Positions 1-6,352 of a stretch of 8,967 nucleotides of DNA are shown one piece after another. This DNA is from Planctomycetota bacterium (GTDB lineage: Bacteria; Planctomycetota; PUPC01; JACPCR01). The notes below the pieces were generated by a model that searched no databases, was not told where the DNA came from, and saw only the letters and a list, made by a program, of their open reading frames with translations. The DNA lies in assembly GCA_030740295.1 (NCBI GenBank), contig JASLXP010000538.1:1-8967 (forward strand), written 5' to 3'. The position numbers and the translations under genes are program-made. Position 1 is the first letter of the stretch; each line of letters starts with the position of its first letter.

Positions 1-320
1 GTCTGCAGATAAACGGTGACGTGCTCCGCTGTGAATGCGTTGCTTGATCCGCCGACGTCGTGAATGAGGCGAGTGTGCTCTTCGGATTCGTAATTCTCCG
101 AACCACGAAACATCATATGCTCGAAGAGATGAGCGATGCCGCGAATGCCGTCAGTTTCCTGCGCGCTGCCTGTCTGATACCACACCTGCACAGAGACAAC
201 CGGTACAGAGTGTTTCTCGAGAAAGAAGACTCGCAGACCGTTATCCAATGTGAACTGTTGCACAGGTTCGCCCGTGAGTGAGAGCGGGGTCAGCAGGCAT
301 AGCCAAAACATCGGGAGCAT
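1..320 (-). CDS. M16 family zinc metallopeptidase, N-terminal fragment
   Basis: The minus strand reads as an open frame from the ATG at 320 to the window edge (106 codons, no stop), so the gene is truncated by the window. Residues 4-17 are hydrophobic and look like a signal peptide, implying export. The mature part starts with the typical FTLDNGLRV strand, then VWYQTGS, then the inverted zinc motif H64-L-F-E67-H68. Two His bind zinc and the Glu is the catalytic base in this family. The conserved GG.SNAFTAEHVTVY segment follows at 90-104. The third zinc ligand, a distal Glu, lies outside the window. M16 proteins are pitrilysin/processing-peptidase-like and often occur as pairs. ATGs at 311 and 395 are in the same frame. 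I prefer 320 because 395 lies upstream of the predicted promoter and would precede the signal peptide with a charged stretch. The family call is firm; the substrate is unknown. Confidence 0.9.
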   Translation of the reverse strand, partial: MLPMFWLCLLTPLSLTGEPVQQFTLDNGLRVFFLEKHSVPVVSVQVWYQTGSAQETDGIRGIAHLFEHMMFRGSENYESEEHTRLIHDVGGSSNAFTAEHVTVYLQ

Positions 321-360
321 CTCGAAAGTCGATAACCAATCTCTGCCCGAATGGCGCGGC

Positions 361-389
361 AGTATAGGTTGGCGCCGTACCCGTGCCAA
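361..389 (-). promoter_or_regulatory. Sigma-70-type promoter for the M16 peptidase gene
   Basis: On the minus strand, TTGGCA (389-384) and TATACT (366-361) each match the sigma-70 consensus at five of six positions and are separated by exactly 17 bp. Transcription would begin near 354, about 34 nt before the ATG at 320. This also argues against the in-frame ATG at 395 as the start. Seen directly as sequence; function is inferred. Confidence 0.6.
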
Positions 390-422
390 CAGCATCGGAT
401 TGGCAGCCGGCGACTTCGCGAT

Positions 423-451
423 TTGTGCGGCAACGGGCACACACCTAAGAT
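423..451 (+). promoter_or_regulatory. Weak candidate promoter for the ABC ATPase-argH unit
   Basis: TTGTGC (423-428) and TAAGAT (446-451) lie 17 bp apart, 30 bp before the ATPase start. The -35 matches the consensus at only three of six positions and the -10 at four, so this is a candidate only. It would make the 321-481 gap a divergent promoter region. Confidence 0.25.
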
Positions 452-481
452 CGTTGGCTGATTTCTAACCGCTTATGGCCA

Positions 482-1219
482 ATGATTTCGATCAAGAATC
501 TCGTAAAGAATTACGGCAGCAAGACAGTCGTCGACGACTTGAATCTCGATATTGCAGAAGGAGAGTTTTTCGGCTTCCTAGGGCCGAACGGTGCAGGCAA
601 GACAACCACGATCAAGATTCTGACGGGCCTTCTGCTGCCGACCGATGGCGATGTGATCGTCGATGGGATCAGCGTCAGAGGCGATTATCGCGAGGCCAAG
701 AAACTGCTCGCCTATATCCCGGATCAACCTTATCTGTACGAGAAGCTGACCGGCCGCGAGTTTCTTGAATTTGTCGGCCGCCTCTATGGAATCGATGGCG
801 AGTCTTGTGAAAAGAGAATCCACGATTTGCTCGAGCAATTCGACGCGACAGATTACGCGGATGAGCTCTCTGAGAATTATTCGCATGGCATGAAGCAGAA
901 GATAGTCTTTGCTTCCGCGCTTCTTCACGACCCGAAGATAATCATCCTCGATGAGCCGATGGTCGGGTTGGATCCCAAGAGTGCCCGCCTGGTGACGGAC
1001 GTCTTGCGGGAGCGAGCAGATGGCGGAGTAACGGTGTTCATGTCCACCCATACTCTTTCAGTTGCCGAAGAGGTCGCAGATCGTGTCGGGATTATTCGCA
1101 GAGGTGAGTTAATCTTCATCGGCACCAAAGATGAGCTCCAGGGCTCCCGTGATAAAAGTGGCTGGCTCGAAAAGGTCTTTCTGGAACTGACAGAAGAAGA
1201 AAGTGAAGTGCAGGATTAA
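482..1219 (+). CDS. ABC transporter ATP-binding protein (ABC-2 exporter type)
   Basis: A 245-residue ATPase subunit that would hydrolyse ATP on the cytoplasmic face to drive a membrane permease. All nucleotide-binding elements are present in order: Walker A GPNGAGKTT at 34-42, Q-loop Q82, signature region YSHGMKQK at 133-140 (the usual variant in ABC-2 ATPases rather than LSGGQ), Walker B IIILDEP at 153-159, D-loop GLDP at 162-165 and switch His190 in STH. The C-terminal tail is acidic. No membrane segment is present. An in-frame stop at 446-448 bounds the upstream side, and 482 is the first ATG in frame. argH follows after 5 bp, so the two are probably co-transcribed. No permease is adjacent; the likely partner is the permease at 3314-4990, beyond argH. 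The substrate cannot be told from the ATPase. Confidence 0.93.
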   Translation: MISIKNLVKNYGSKTVVDDLNLDIAEGEFFGFLGPNGAGKTTTIKILTGLLLPTDGDVIVDGISVRGDYREAKKLLAYIPDQPYLYEKLTGREFLEFVGRLYGIDGESCEKRIHDLLEQFDATDYADELSENYSHGMKQKIVFASALLHDPKIIILDEPMVGLDPKSARLVTDVLRERADGGVTVFMSTHTLSVAEEVADRVGIIRRGELIFIGTKDELQGSRDKSGWLEKVFLELTEEESEVQD

Positions 1220-1224
1220 CTATC

Positions 1225-2613
1225 ATGTCGAATCAGAAAAAACTATGGGGCGGCAGATTTGAGAAGGGCGTGTCCGGTATCGTTGAGCAATTCTCCGAGT
1301 CCATTTCATTCGACCACCGCCTCTACCGACAGGACATCCTCGGCAGCAAAGCCCATTCAAACATGCTGGTTGATGCGGGCCTGATGACCTCCGAAGAACG
1401 TGATGCGGTACATGCCGGTCTCGATGAAATTCAGATGGAGATTGAAGCAGGAACTTTTGAATTTAGGCAGGATAGAGAAGACATCCACATGAACATCGAA
1501 GGCGCGCTCATAGATCGCATTGGCGATCCGGCCAGGAAGCTCCACACCGCACGCAGCCGCAACGACCAGATCGCAACGGACGTCCGGCTGTACATGCGTG
1601 AGGAAATCGACGCGCTCATTCAACGAATTCGAACTCTGCAGCGGGCACTGTTCGAACTCGCAGAGAAAAGCCGGGATGTCATTCTGCCAGGCTATACGCA
1701 TCTTCAACGGGCCCAGCCGCTGCTGGTTCCGCATTATCTGCTGGCTTACATGGACCAGTTCGGGCGTGATGCGGAACGTCTGAGCGACTGCCGCCGCCGA
1801 GTGAATCGAAGCCCCCTCGGCGCGGGGGCTCTTGCCGGGACGACACTGCCGGTAGATCGTCACAAGACAAGTGAAGAGCTTGGATTCGAGGAGCCTATCC
1901 GAAACAGTGTCGACGCAGTCAGCGATCGCGATCACATGATCGAGTTGCTCTCCGCCTGTGCGGTCATCTCGATGCACCTTTCCCGTCTCGCGGAGGAGTG
2001 GGTCCTTTGGGCATCGGAGGAATTCGGTTTCATCAAAATGGATGACTCGGTCGCGACCGGCTCAAGCATCATGCCTCAGAAGAAGAACCCTGATCCGATG
2101 GAGTTGGTTCGGGGCAAAACCGGGAGGGTGTACGGGCACCTGATGTCCATGCTCACACTCACGAAGGGATTGCCGCAGGCGTACAATCGTGACCTTCAGG
2201 AAGATAAAGAACCGCTCTTTGACGCACTCGACACAGTAGATGCGTGTCTGCAGGTGACCGAGGAGTTCGCCCGGAATATCGAATTCAATTCTGAGCGCAT
2301 CGAAGCCTCCCTTGGACCGGGCTATCTGGATGCCACCACTCTTGCTGATTATCTGGTTTTGAAAGGGCTGCCATTCCGCAGCGCTCATGAGGTGGTTGGA
2401 AAGCTAGTACAGGCCGCCATCTCGCAATCACTGCCATTAGACAAACTGGAACTGCGCCAGTTCCAGGCTGAATGTGACCTCATTGAGGCCGATGTCTTTG
2501 ATTTTCTCGGCGTAGAGAATTGCGTGCGTCGTTTTCAGTCGTACGGCTCAACCGGTCCCAGTGCTGTCGCGGAGCAGATGGCTGCGTGGAGAACACGCCT
2601 TTCGGGGCCATAA
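1225..2613 (+). CDS. argH: Argininosuccinate lyase
   Basis: A 462-residue protein of the fumarase/aspartase superfamily, the normal length for ArgH. It cleaves argininosuccinate to arginine and fumarate, the last step of arginine biosynthesis, as a cytoplasmic homotetramer. It opens with the ArgH hallmark KLWGGRF (6-12). HTARSRNDQ is at 107-115, GYTHLQRAQP with the conserved His159 is at 156-165, and the superfamily signature loop GSSIMPQKKNP, which contains the catalytic Ser, is at 279-289. The tail has the GPGYLDATTLADYLV segment (364-378) typical of bacterial ArgH. AGGA at 1212-1215 could serve as ribosome binding site with 9-nt spacing, lying inside the end of the ATPase gene. Placement directly behind an ABC ATPase gene suggests read-through transcription. 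No arginine gene neighbours it, so it is separated here from argG and the rest of the pathway. Confidence 0.98.
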   Translation: MSNQKKLWGGRFEKGVSGIVEQFSESISFDHRLYRQDILGSKAHSNMLVDAGLMTSEERDAVHAGLDEIQMEIEAGTFEFRQDREDIHMNIEGALIDRIGDPARKLHTARSRNDQIATDVRLYMREEIDALIQRIRTLQRALFELAEKSRDVILPGYTHLQRAQPLLVPHYLLAYMDQFGRDAERLSDCRRRVNRSPLGAGALAGTTLPVDRHKTSEELGFEEPIRNSVDAVSDRDHMIELLSACAVISMHLSRLAEEWVLWASEEFGFIKMDDSVATGSSIMPQKKNPDPMELVRGKTGRVYGHLMSMLTLTKGLPQAYNRDLQEDKEPLFDALDTVDACLQVTEEFARNIEFNSERIEASLGPGYLDATTLADYLVLKGLPFRSAHEVVGKLVQAAISQSLPLDKLELRQFQAECDLIEADVFDFLGVENCVRRFQSYGSTGPSAVAEQMAAWRTRLSGP

Positions 2614-2642
2614 AAAAACGCCCGTGTCAAGAGACACGGGCG
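2612..2642 (-). terminator. Intrinsic terminator between convergent genes
   Basis: A perfect 10-bp inverted repeat, CGCCCGTGTC (2619-2628) and GACACGGGCG (2633-2642), closes a 4-nt loop (AAGA). On the minus strand it is followed at once by seven T residues (complement of A at 2612-2618), a textbook rho-independent terminator for the zinc-ribbon gene at 2681-2899. On the plus strand the hairpin begins 5 nt after the argH stop but is followed by CTTCTCGG, a poor T-tract, so it may stop argH transcription only partly. Confidence 0.88.
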
Positions 2643-2659
2643 CTTCTCGGCCTTTGCAT

Positions 2660-2674
2660 AGTCCCAAGGGGACT
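2660..2674. repeat. Short inverted repeat downstream of the zinc-ribbon gene
   Basis: AGTCCC (2660-2665) and GGGACT (2669-2674) form a perfect 6-bp stem with a 3-nt loop. It lies between the stop codon of the minus-strand zinc-ribbon gene and the main terminator, with no T-tract on either side. It could be a 3' mRNA-stabilising hairpin or chance. Confidence 0.45.
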
Positions 2675-2680
2675 CAATCT

Positions 2681-2899
2681 TCAGTTGTCGCCGAACGTGG
2701 ATGACATGTCGTCAAATCCGCTGAGTCTGTCGGCATGCCCGGAATTGGACATGACGGCGGCCCGACGAATCCGACCTTCCTTGGAGTTTTTCTGATGACA
2801 CTTGGGGCAAATCCGATGACACCGGTCCGTGTACATCTTTCGCCCGCACTTGAGACAGCCAAGGTACTTCTTGCTTCGGTTTGCTTCGCGCATCGTCAT
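2681..2899 (-). CDS. Small zinc-ribbon protein, HRICPKC type
   Basis: A 72-residue basic protein with the pattern C15-x2-C18-x12-C31-x2-C34, a complete four-Cys zinc ribbon. The second knuckle reads CHRICPKC, a form recurrent in short bacterial proteins of unknown function; C27 is an extra Cys. The N-terminal 14 residues are rich in Lys and Arg, and the C-terminal 35 residues look flexible, ending acidic. There is no signal peptide or membrane segment. AGGAG (2915-2911) lies 11 nt before the ATG at 2899; a second ATG at 2893 is closer to typical length but further from the SD. The gene has its own strong terminator and converges on argH, both good support that it is real. The role is unknown; such ribbons can bind nucleic acid or act as protein adaptors. 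Other readings of this stretch lack the cysteine pattern. Confidence 0.75.
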   Translation of the reverse strand: MTMREANRSKKYLGCLKCGRKMYTDRCHRICPKCHQKNSKEGRIRRAAVMSNSGHADRLSGFDDMSSTFGDN

Positions 2900-3200
2900 G
2901 ATTAGCTACGCTCCTGGAGAGGTTTAGAGTAAGGGTTTGACAACCAGCCATACTGACAAACGCTCGACTGTCTGGGTGCTCTTTTTTCGGGGAGTTTTGA
3001 GCCGGTCAAAAAGGCCTTCGAATCGTGCCTTGATTCTCGTTCCAGATTTGAAGAAACGTCGCCGTTATCTGAGCAACATCCATACCGCCAGCTTCCAATT
3101 CCAGAAATAGACAATCACATCCAATCTTCACACGTGTTAAGTCTTTTGAAACATGAGGATTGCGTATCTTCTGTCTGTCATCTCAATGCCTCTGAAATCG

Positions 3201-3234
3201 GGGGCTGGACTTTAGCCGAATGAAAATCAGCCCC
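3201..3234 (+). promoter_or_regulatory. GC-rich hairpin upstream of the permease gene
   Basis: GGGGCTG (3201-3207) pairs with CAGCCCC (3228-3234), and a G-U pair can add one step; the loop is about 20 nt. There is no T-run after it, so it is not a standard terminator. It lies upstream of the candidate -35 at 3243, so on that model it would be outside the permease mRNA. It may be part of an unrecognised element or chance. Confidence 0.3.
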
Positions 3235-3242
3235 TCAAGTGT

Positions 3243-3271
3243 TTGAATCGCACAGAAACTGTAGTGATTAT
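3243..3271 (+). promoter_or_regulatory. Candidate promoter for the permease gene
   Basis: TTGAAT (3243-3248) and GATTAT (3266-3271) are 17 bp apart, each matching four of six consensus positions. Transcription would start near 3278, giving a leader of about 35 nt. A palindrome overlaps the -10 box. Confidence 0.35.
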
Positions 3272-3278
3272 TTATCAC
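3264..3278. promoter_or_regulatory. Palindrome over the permease -10 region, possible operator
   Basis: GTGAT (3264-3268) and ATCAC (3274-3278) are perfect inverted half-sites around a 5-bp TATTT centre. The arrangement resembles the half-site layout of small dimeric repressors and would block the candidate -10 box. At five bases per arm it could be chance. Confidence 0.3.
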
Positions 3279-3313
3279 CTCTCTCCTTTTTTTGTAGGTG
3301 AAACGAAACCGGC

Positions 3314-4990
3314 ATGAAGCCTTTCTCACTCCTGTTACAGCTCAGAGTTCGGCAGTTGGTCAATCGGCTCAGATCGCTGCATCAGGAATCCAGGCTGAAA
3401 ATAGCGGTGGTCGGGGGGCTGGGATTCCTCCTGTGGGCGGGTCTCTTCCTGTTCTTTTTCCAGAGCTTTCGATTCCTCGACAGATTCTTCACACCGGAAT
3501 CCCAGTCACTGCGGCTGGCTGACCCCTTCACGCCTACGATGATGGCCTTCTTTTTTATTTCACTGTTCCTGATGCTGATCTTCAGCAACGCAGTGATTTC
3601 ATATTCTTCCCTGTTCAGATCGAATGAAGCAAAGTATCTCATCACCTGTCCCATAGGACATGAGACGATATTTCTTCACAAGTACACCGAATCTCTGATC
3701 TTCAGTTCGTGGGCATTTTTCGTACTCGCGCTGCCGCTCTCGCTGTCCTATGGTCTGGTCATTGGTGCGGGACCTGGCTTCTACATAACGTCACTGTGCT
3801 TCTTTGGTTTCTTCGCCATGATTGCAGCGGCCATCGGTGCGCTGCTGGCATTAATTGCCTCAGCGGTGATGCCTTCGAAACCGGTCAAAGCGCTGGTGTT
3901 GGTAATCGCCGCAACGCTGGTCGTCATCGTCTGGCTGGTGGTGAAAATCCTGAACACGACGCACGAAGGTTACGACAGCGCGTGGGTCTATGGCATTCTG
4001 GATAAAATCCGATTCGTCCGGAGCGAGTTCGTGCCGAGCTACTGGGTTACCAAAGGGCTGGAATTCTCTGCGCGGGGTAAGTGGTCGGATGCGGCATTCT
4101 TTCTCGGTCTGGTCGCCAGCAACGGCCTGATGGCAACGCTTGTCGGCGTCTGGACAGCCGAGCGCCTCTACCCGGCGGCCTGGTCAAAAACCACCGGCGG
4201 CAAAGAAAACAAACGCTACCGGAACAGGCGATGGCTGAAGCTCTCTGACCGCTGGCTGACGATGCGGCTGTTGATCGATAAAGACTTCACCATCTTTCTG
4301 CGAGACCCGGTGCAGTGGACTCAATGCGCGATCCTGTTCGGTCTGCTCGGAATCTACATCCTGAATCTCAAGACATTTCGGTTCGATGCGGAAAGCGTTA
4401 TCTGGCGCAACTCGACGGCTTTTTTGAATTTGACCGCCACCAGCCTGGTGCTGGCAACTTTGACGACCCGTTTCATCTTTCCGCTGCTCAGCCTGGAAGG
4501 GAAACGATTCTGGATCCTTGGATTGCTGCCGATCCGCCGGGAGACGCTACTGTATGGGAAATTCTGGTATTCCTTCGCGATTTCTCTGGCGATCAGTGAA
4601 GTGCTCATCGTCATCTCGAATCTCATGTTGGCCACGCCCAGAGAAATTCGGATGCTTCACGCGGTGACCGTCGCGTTTGTATGTATGGCTCTGTCGGCTA
4701 TGTCCGTGGGACTGAGCGCCATCTATCCCAATCTAAAAGAAGACAATCCTTCCAAGATCGTCAGCGGCTTTGGGGGCACTCTGAATCTGATTCTCAGTCT
4801 GGGATACGTGGTACTGGTGGTGGTGCTTGAGGCTGTGCCGTGCCATCTATACTTTGCCAATGTCATTGATGAACCCGAGCTGAAATTCTGGGTTGGCATT
4901 GGCGTCGGTGTCGTGGTGTTGATCACCGCGGCCGCGGTCGTAATTCCTCTGTGGCTCGGGGTGCGTGCGATCAGAAGGATGGAACTTTAA
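3314..4990 (+). CDS. ABC exporter permease, large polytopic membrane protein
   Basis: A 558-residue integral membrane protein with about 11-12 hydrophobic segments, roughly at residues 29-50, 75-98, 127-150, 158-184, 190-211, 260-281, 336-352, 366-389, 414-438, 447-470, 486-510 and 523-549. A basic cytoplasmic loop lies at 290-330. Conserved-looking stretches include RDPVQWTQ (330-337), LEGKRFWILGLLPI (394-407) and PNLKEDNPSKIVSGFGG (472-488), which resemble the putative ABC exporter (ABC-2-like) permease group. The duplicated six-segment layout suggests that one chain spans both halves of the channel. It would need an ATPase; the nearest is the 482-1219 product, which argH separates from it. 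An in-frame TGA at 3299-3301 bounds the start. AGGTGA (3296-3301) is a possible ribosome site with 12-nt spacing. The transported substrate is unknown. Confidence 0.8.
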   Translation: MKPFSLLLQLRVRQLVNRLRSLHQESRLKIAVVGGLGFLLWAGLFLFFFQSFRFLDRFFTPESQSLRLADPFTPTMMAFFFISLFLMLIFSNAVISYSSLFRSNEAKYLITCPIGHETIFLHKYTESLIFSSWAFFVLALPLSLSYGLVIGAGPGFYITSLCFFGFFAMIAAAIGALLALIASAVMPSKPVKALVLVIAATLVVIVWLVVKILNTTHEGYDSAWVYGILDKIRFVRSEFVPSYWVTKGLEFSARGKWSDAAFFLGLVASNGLMATLVGVWTAERLYPAAWSKTTGGKENKRYRNRRWLKLSDRWLTMRLLIDKDFTIFLRDPVQWTQCAILFGLLGIYILNLKTFRFDAESVIWRNSTAFLNLTATSLVLATLTTRFIFPLLSLEGKRFWILGLLPIRRETLLYGKFWYSFAISLAISEVLIVISNLMLATPREIRMLHAVTVAFVCMALSAMSVGLSAIYPNLKEDNPSKIVSGFGGTLNLILSLGYVVLVVVLEAVPCHLYFANVIDEPELKFWVGIGVGVVVLITAAAVVIPLWLGVRAIRRMEL

Positions 4991-5048
4991 CCGCCTTTGA
5001 TTCGCTGGCCTTCAATTCATGTAATCCACGAACAGCACATGAAATCGC

Positions 5049-6209
5049 ATGAAGATTACGCGTCTTGAAACATTCACCATCGGCGAAGGCCCGGACATCG
5101 ATCCGGACAAGGGAGGCATCGAGCCGATCGCCTGCATACGGGTCCATACAGACGAAGGCATTACCGGGTTGTCCGAAGTTTTCCGGGTGCCGCCTGGAGT
5201 CGTACACGCGACGGTTGGCGGGCCGGACACGCATTTCGGCCGACTGCTGCTGGGCGAAGAAATCACGCATCCCGAACGACTCTGGCAGAAAGTCTGGGAT
5301 TCCATCATTCATACTAATCGCCGCGGCTGGCAGGTCATCATCCTCGGTGCGCTCGATGTGGCTATCTGGGATATTTACGGACAGTCGCTCGGCGAGCCCG
5401 TGTATCAGCTTCTGGGCGGAGTCGAGCGTGGGCCATTCCAGACGCACGCGGATTCGCGCGTCGATACTGTCGTACCGTATTGCACCATCGTTTCCGATGA
5501 GTGGGGCAATGAAGAAATGGTGAAACAGCAGGCTGAACGTGCTACTCAGCTTGCCGAGCTCGGCTACAAAGCATTCAAGGCCGAGCCGATGATGTCTACG
5601 CCAGAGCTCGTGGTGAAGATGGCCAGAGAGGTCCGGCAGGCCATCGGGCCCGATCTGACCCTCAGCATTGACGTGGGATATCTTTTCAATGATGTGCCGA
5701 CTGCCGCAAAGATCTGTCGGCAGCTCGAAGAGTATGATGTCTTCTTTTTTGAAACACCGTTCCCCGTCGATGTGCCCGAGGTCTACGCCAGGCTGGCCTC
5801 CCAATGTTCGATCCCCCTTGCCATGGGCGAGCACGGGGTTACACGTTGGGAATTTCAGGACATGATGGACCGCGGCGGCGTTACCGTGTGCCAGCCATAC
5901 ATGACCACTTGCGGCGGCCTGACCGAAGCCAAACGCATCGTCGATCTGGCTGTCCCCCGCGGCGCGCTCGTCTGCCCGGGCAACTGGTCAACGCAGATAC
6001 TCGGCGCGGCGACCGTCCACCTGGCAGCGTACTCACCAGTCACACCGTTCGTAGAATTCGCACCTGCGGAGATCTTCGAATCGCCGCTCCGCCTCGCGCT
6101 TCAGGAAGCAGGGCACCCGGTAGTGAACGGCGAGATAGCGTTACCCACATCGCCAGGTATTGGTTACAGATTGCCGGATTCCATTGTTAAAGATTTCAGG
6201 ATGGATTGA
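5049..6209 (+). CDS. Enolase-superfamily (mandelate racemase/MLE-like) protein with atypical active site
   Basis: A 386-residue protein with the capping domain plus (beta/alpha)7-beta barrel layout of COG4948-type enzymes, which abstract a proton alpha to a carboxylate, often as sugar-acid dehydratases. Metal ligands are visible at normal spacing: D208 (SIDVG), E235 (FFETP) and E261 (MGEHG). Around them, usual catalytic positions are changed. The KxK at the end of the second strand reads K177-A-E179. The Asp of the Asp-His dyad, normally in QPD..GG, is Y284 (QPYMTTCGG). The His of the PH motif is G311 (CPGNWS). The GEHG.TRWEF stretch resembles rhamnonate dehydratase-like members. It may use other residues (for example H262 or Y284), act on an unusual substrate, or be non-catalytic. 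It starts 58 bp after the permease gene with no clear SD, and is followed by a 143-bp gap. Probable first gene of the carbohydrate cluster. Confidence 0.85.
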   Translation: MKITRLETFTIGEGPDIDPDKGGIEPIACIRVHTDEGITGLSEVFRVPPGVVHATVGGPDTHFGRLLLGEEITHPERLWQKVWDSIIHTNRRGWQVIILGALDVAIWDIYGQSLGEPVYQLLGGVERGPFQTHADSRVDTVVPYCTIVSDEWGNEEMVKQQAERATQLAELGYKAFKAEPMMSTPELVVKMAREVRQAIGPDLTLSIDVGYLFNDVPTAAKICRQLEEYDVFFFETPFPVDVPEVYARLASQCSIPLAMGEHGVTRWEFQDMMDRGGVTVCQPYMTTCGGLTEAKRIVDLAVPRGALVCPGNWSTQILGAATVHLAAYSPVTPFVEFAPAEIFESPLRLALQEAGHPVVNGEIALPTSPGIGYRLPDSIVKDFRMD

Positions 6210-6210
6210 A

Positions 6211-6223
6211 GGATGTTTCATCC
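6211..6223. repeat. Tiny hairpin just after the enolase-like gene
   Basis: GGATG (6211-6215) and CATCC (6219-6223) flank TTT, starting 2 nt after the stop codon. The 5-bp stem has no T-tract, so it is unlikely to terminate transcription by itself. Confidence 0.25.
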
Positions 6224-6294
6224 GGTCCGCAGTCGGCAATATCTCCCGTAGCTCTGGTCATCCACCCGCTCAAGGTTTACTATCAGCCGCTCGC

Positions 6295-6351
6295 AATCCA
6301 CAATCTGAAATCTTTCTTCAATCCGTAATCCGTAATCCGTAATCCGAATCC
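6295..6351. repeat. AATCNNN heptamer tandem repeat
   Basis: Three degenerate units (AATCCAC 6295-6301, AATCTGA 6302-6308, AATCTTT 6309-6315) and a 4-nt break are followed by three perfect AATCCGT units (6320-6340), then AATCCG (6341-6346) and AATCC (6347-6351). The tract ends 1 nt before the next start codon and supplies an in-frame TAA (6326-6328) that rules out any earlier start for that gene. Translated on the minus strand it yields ITDYGLRI-type peptides, which turn up as spurious proteins in repeat-rich environmental genomes (recalled, not checked). It leaves no room for a normal ribosome binding site before 6353. Confidence 0.8.
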
Positions 6352-6352
6352 C

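Larger units (their letters stand above)
2900..3313. other. Gene-free stretch upstream of two divergent genes
   Basis: About 410 bp separate the zinc-ribbon gene (minus) from the permease gene (plus). I see no convincing coding frame: a 70-codon minus-strand frame at 2902-3114 has no recognisable family features. The stretch holds a pair of TGACAA hexamers 16 bp apart (2938-2943 and 2954-2959), a GC-rich hairpin at 3201-3234, and a candidate promoter with an overlapping palindrome at 3243-3278. The length is unusual for this otherwise compact window, so it may carry an RNA leader or regulatory sites. Confidence 0.5.

Noticed and set aside
133..140. YSHGMKQK (protein residues of the ATPase at 482-1219) as a broken ABC signature
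   Set aside because: This variant is common in ABC-2 type ATPases, so it is not evidence of a defective protein. The coordinates given are residue numbers.
60..281. Plus-strand 73-codon frame at the left edge
   Set aside because: Antisense to the M16 peptidase, whose HLFEH motif and conserved blocks are clear on the minus strand.
1357..1977. Minus-strand open frame of 206 codons inside argH
   Set aside because: Antisense to a fully conserved argH; no domain features.
2902..3114. 70-codon minus-strand frame upstream of the zinc-ribbon gene
   Set aside because: Low-complexity Ser/Arg-rich composition, no family resemblance and no SD noted; it occupies the likely promoter region.
4971..5834. 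Long minus-strand open frame (287 codons) opposite the permease end and the enolase-like gene
   Set aside because: It runs antisense to a clear enolase-superfamily gene and has no recognisable motif; a codon-phase shadow.
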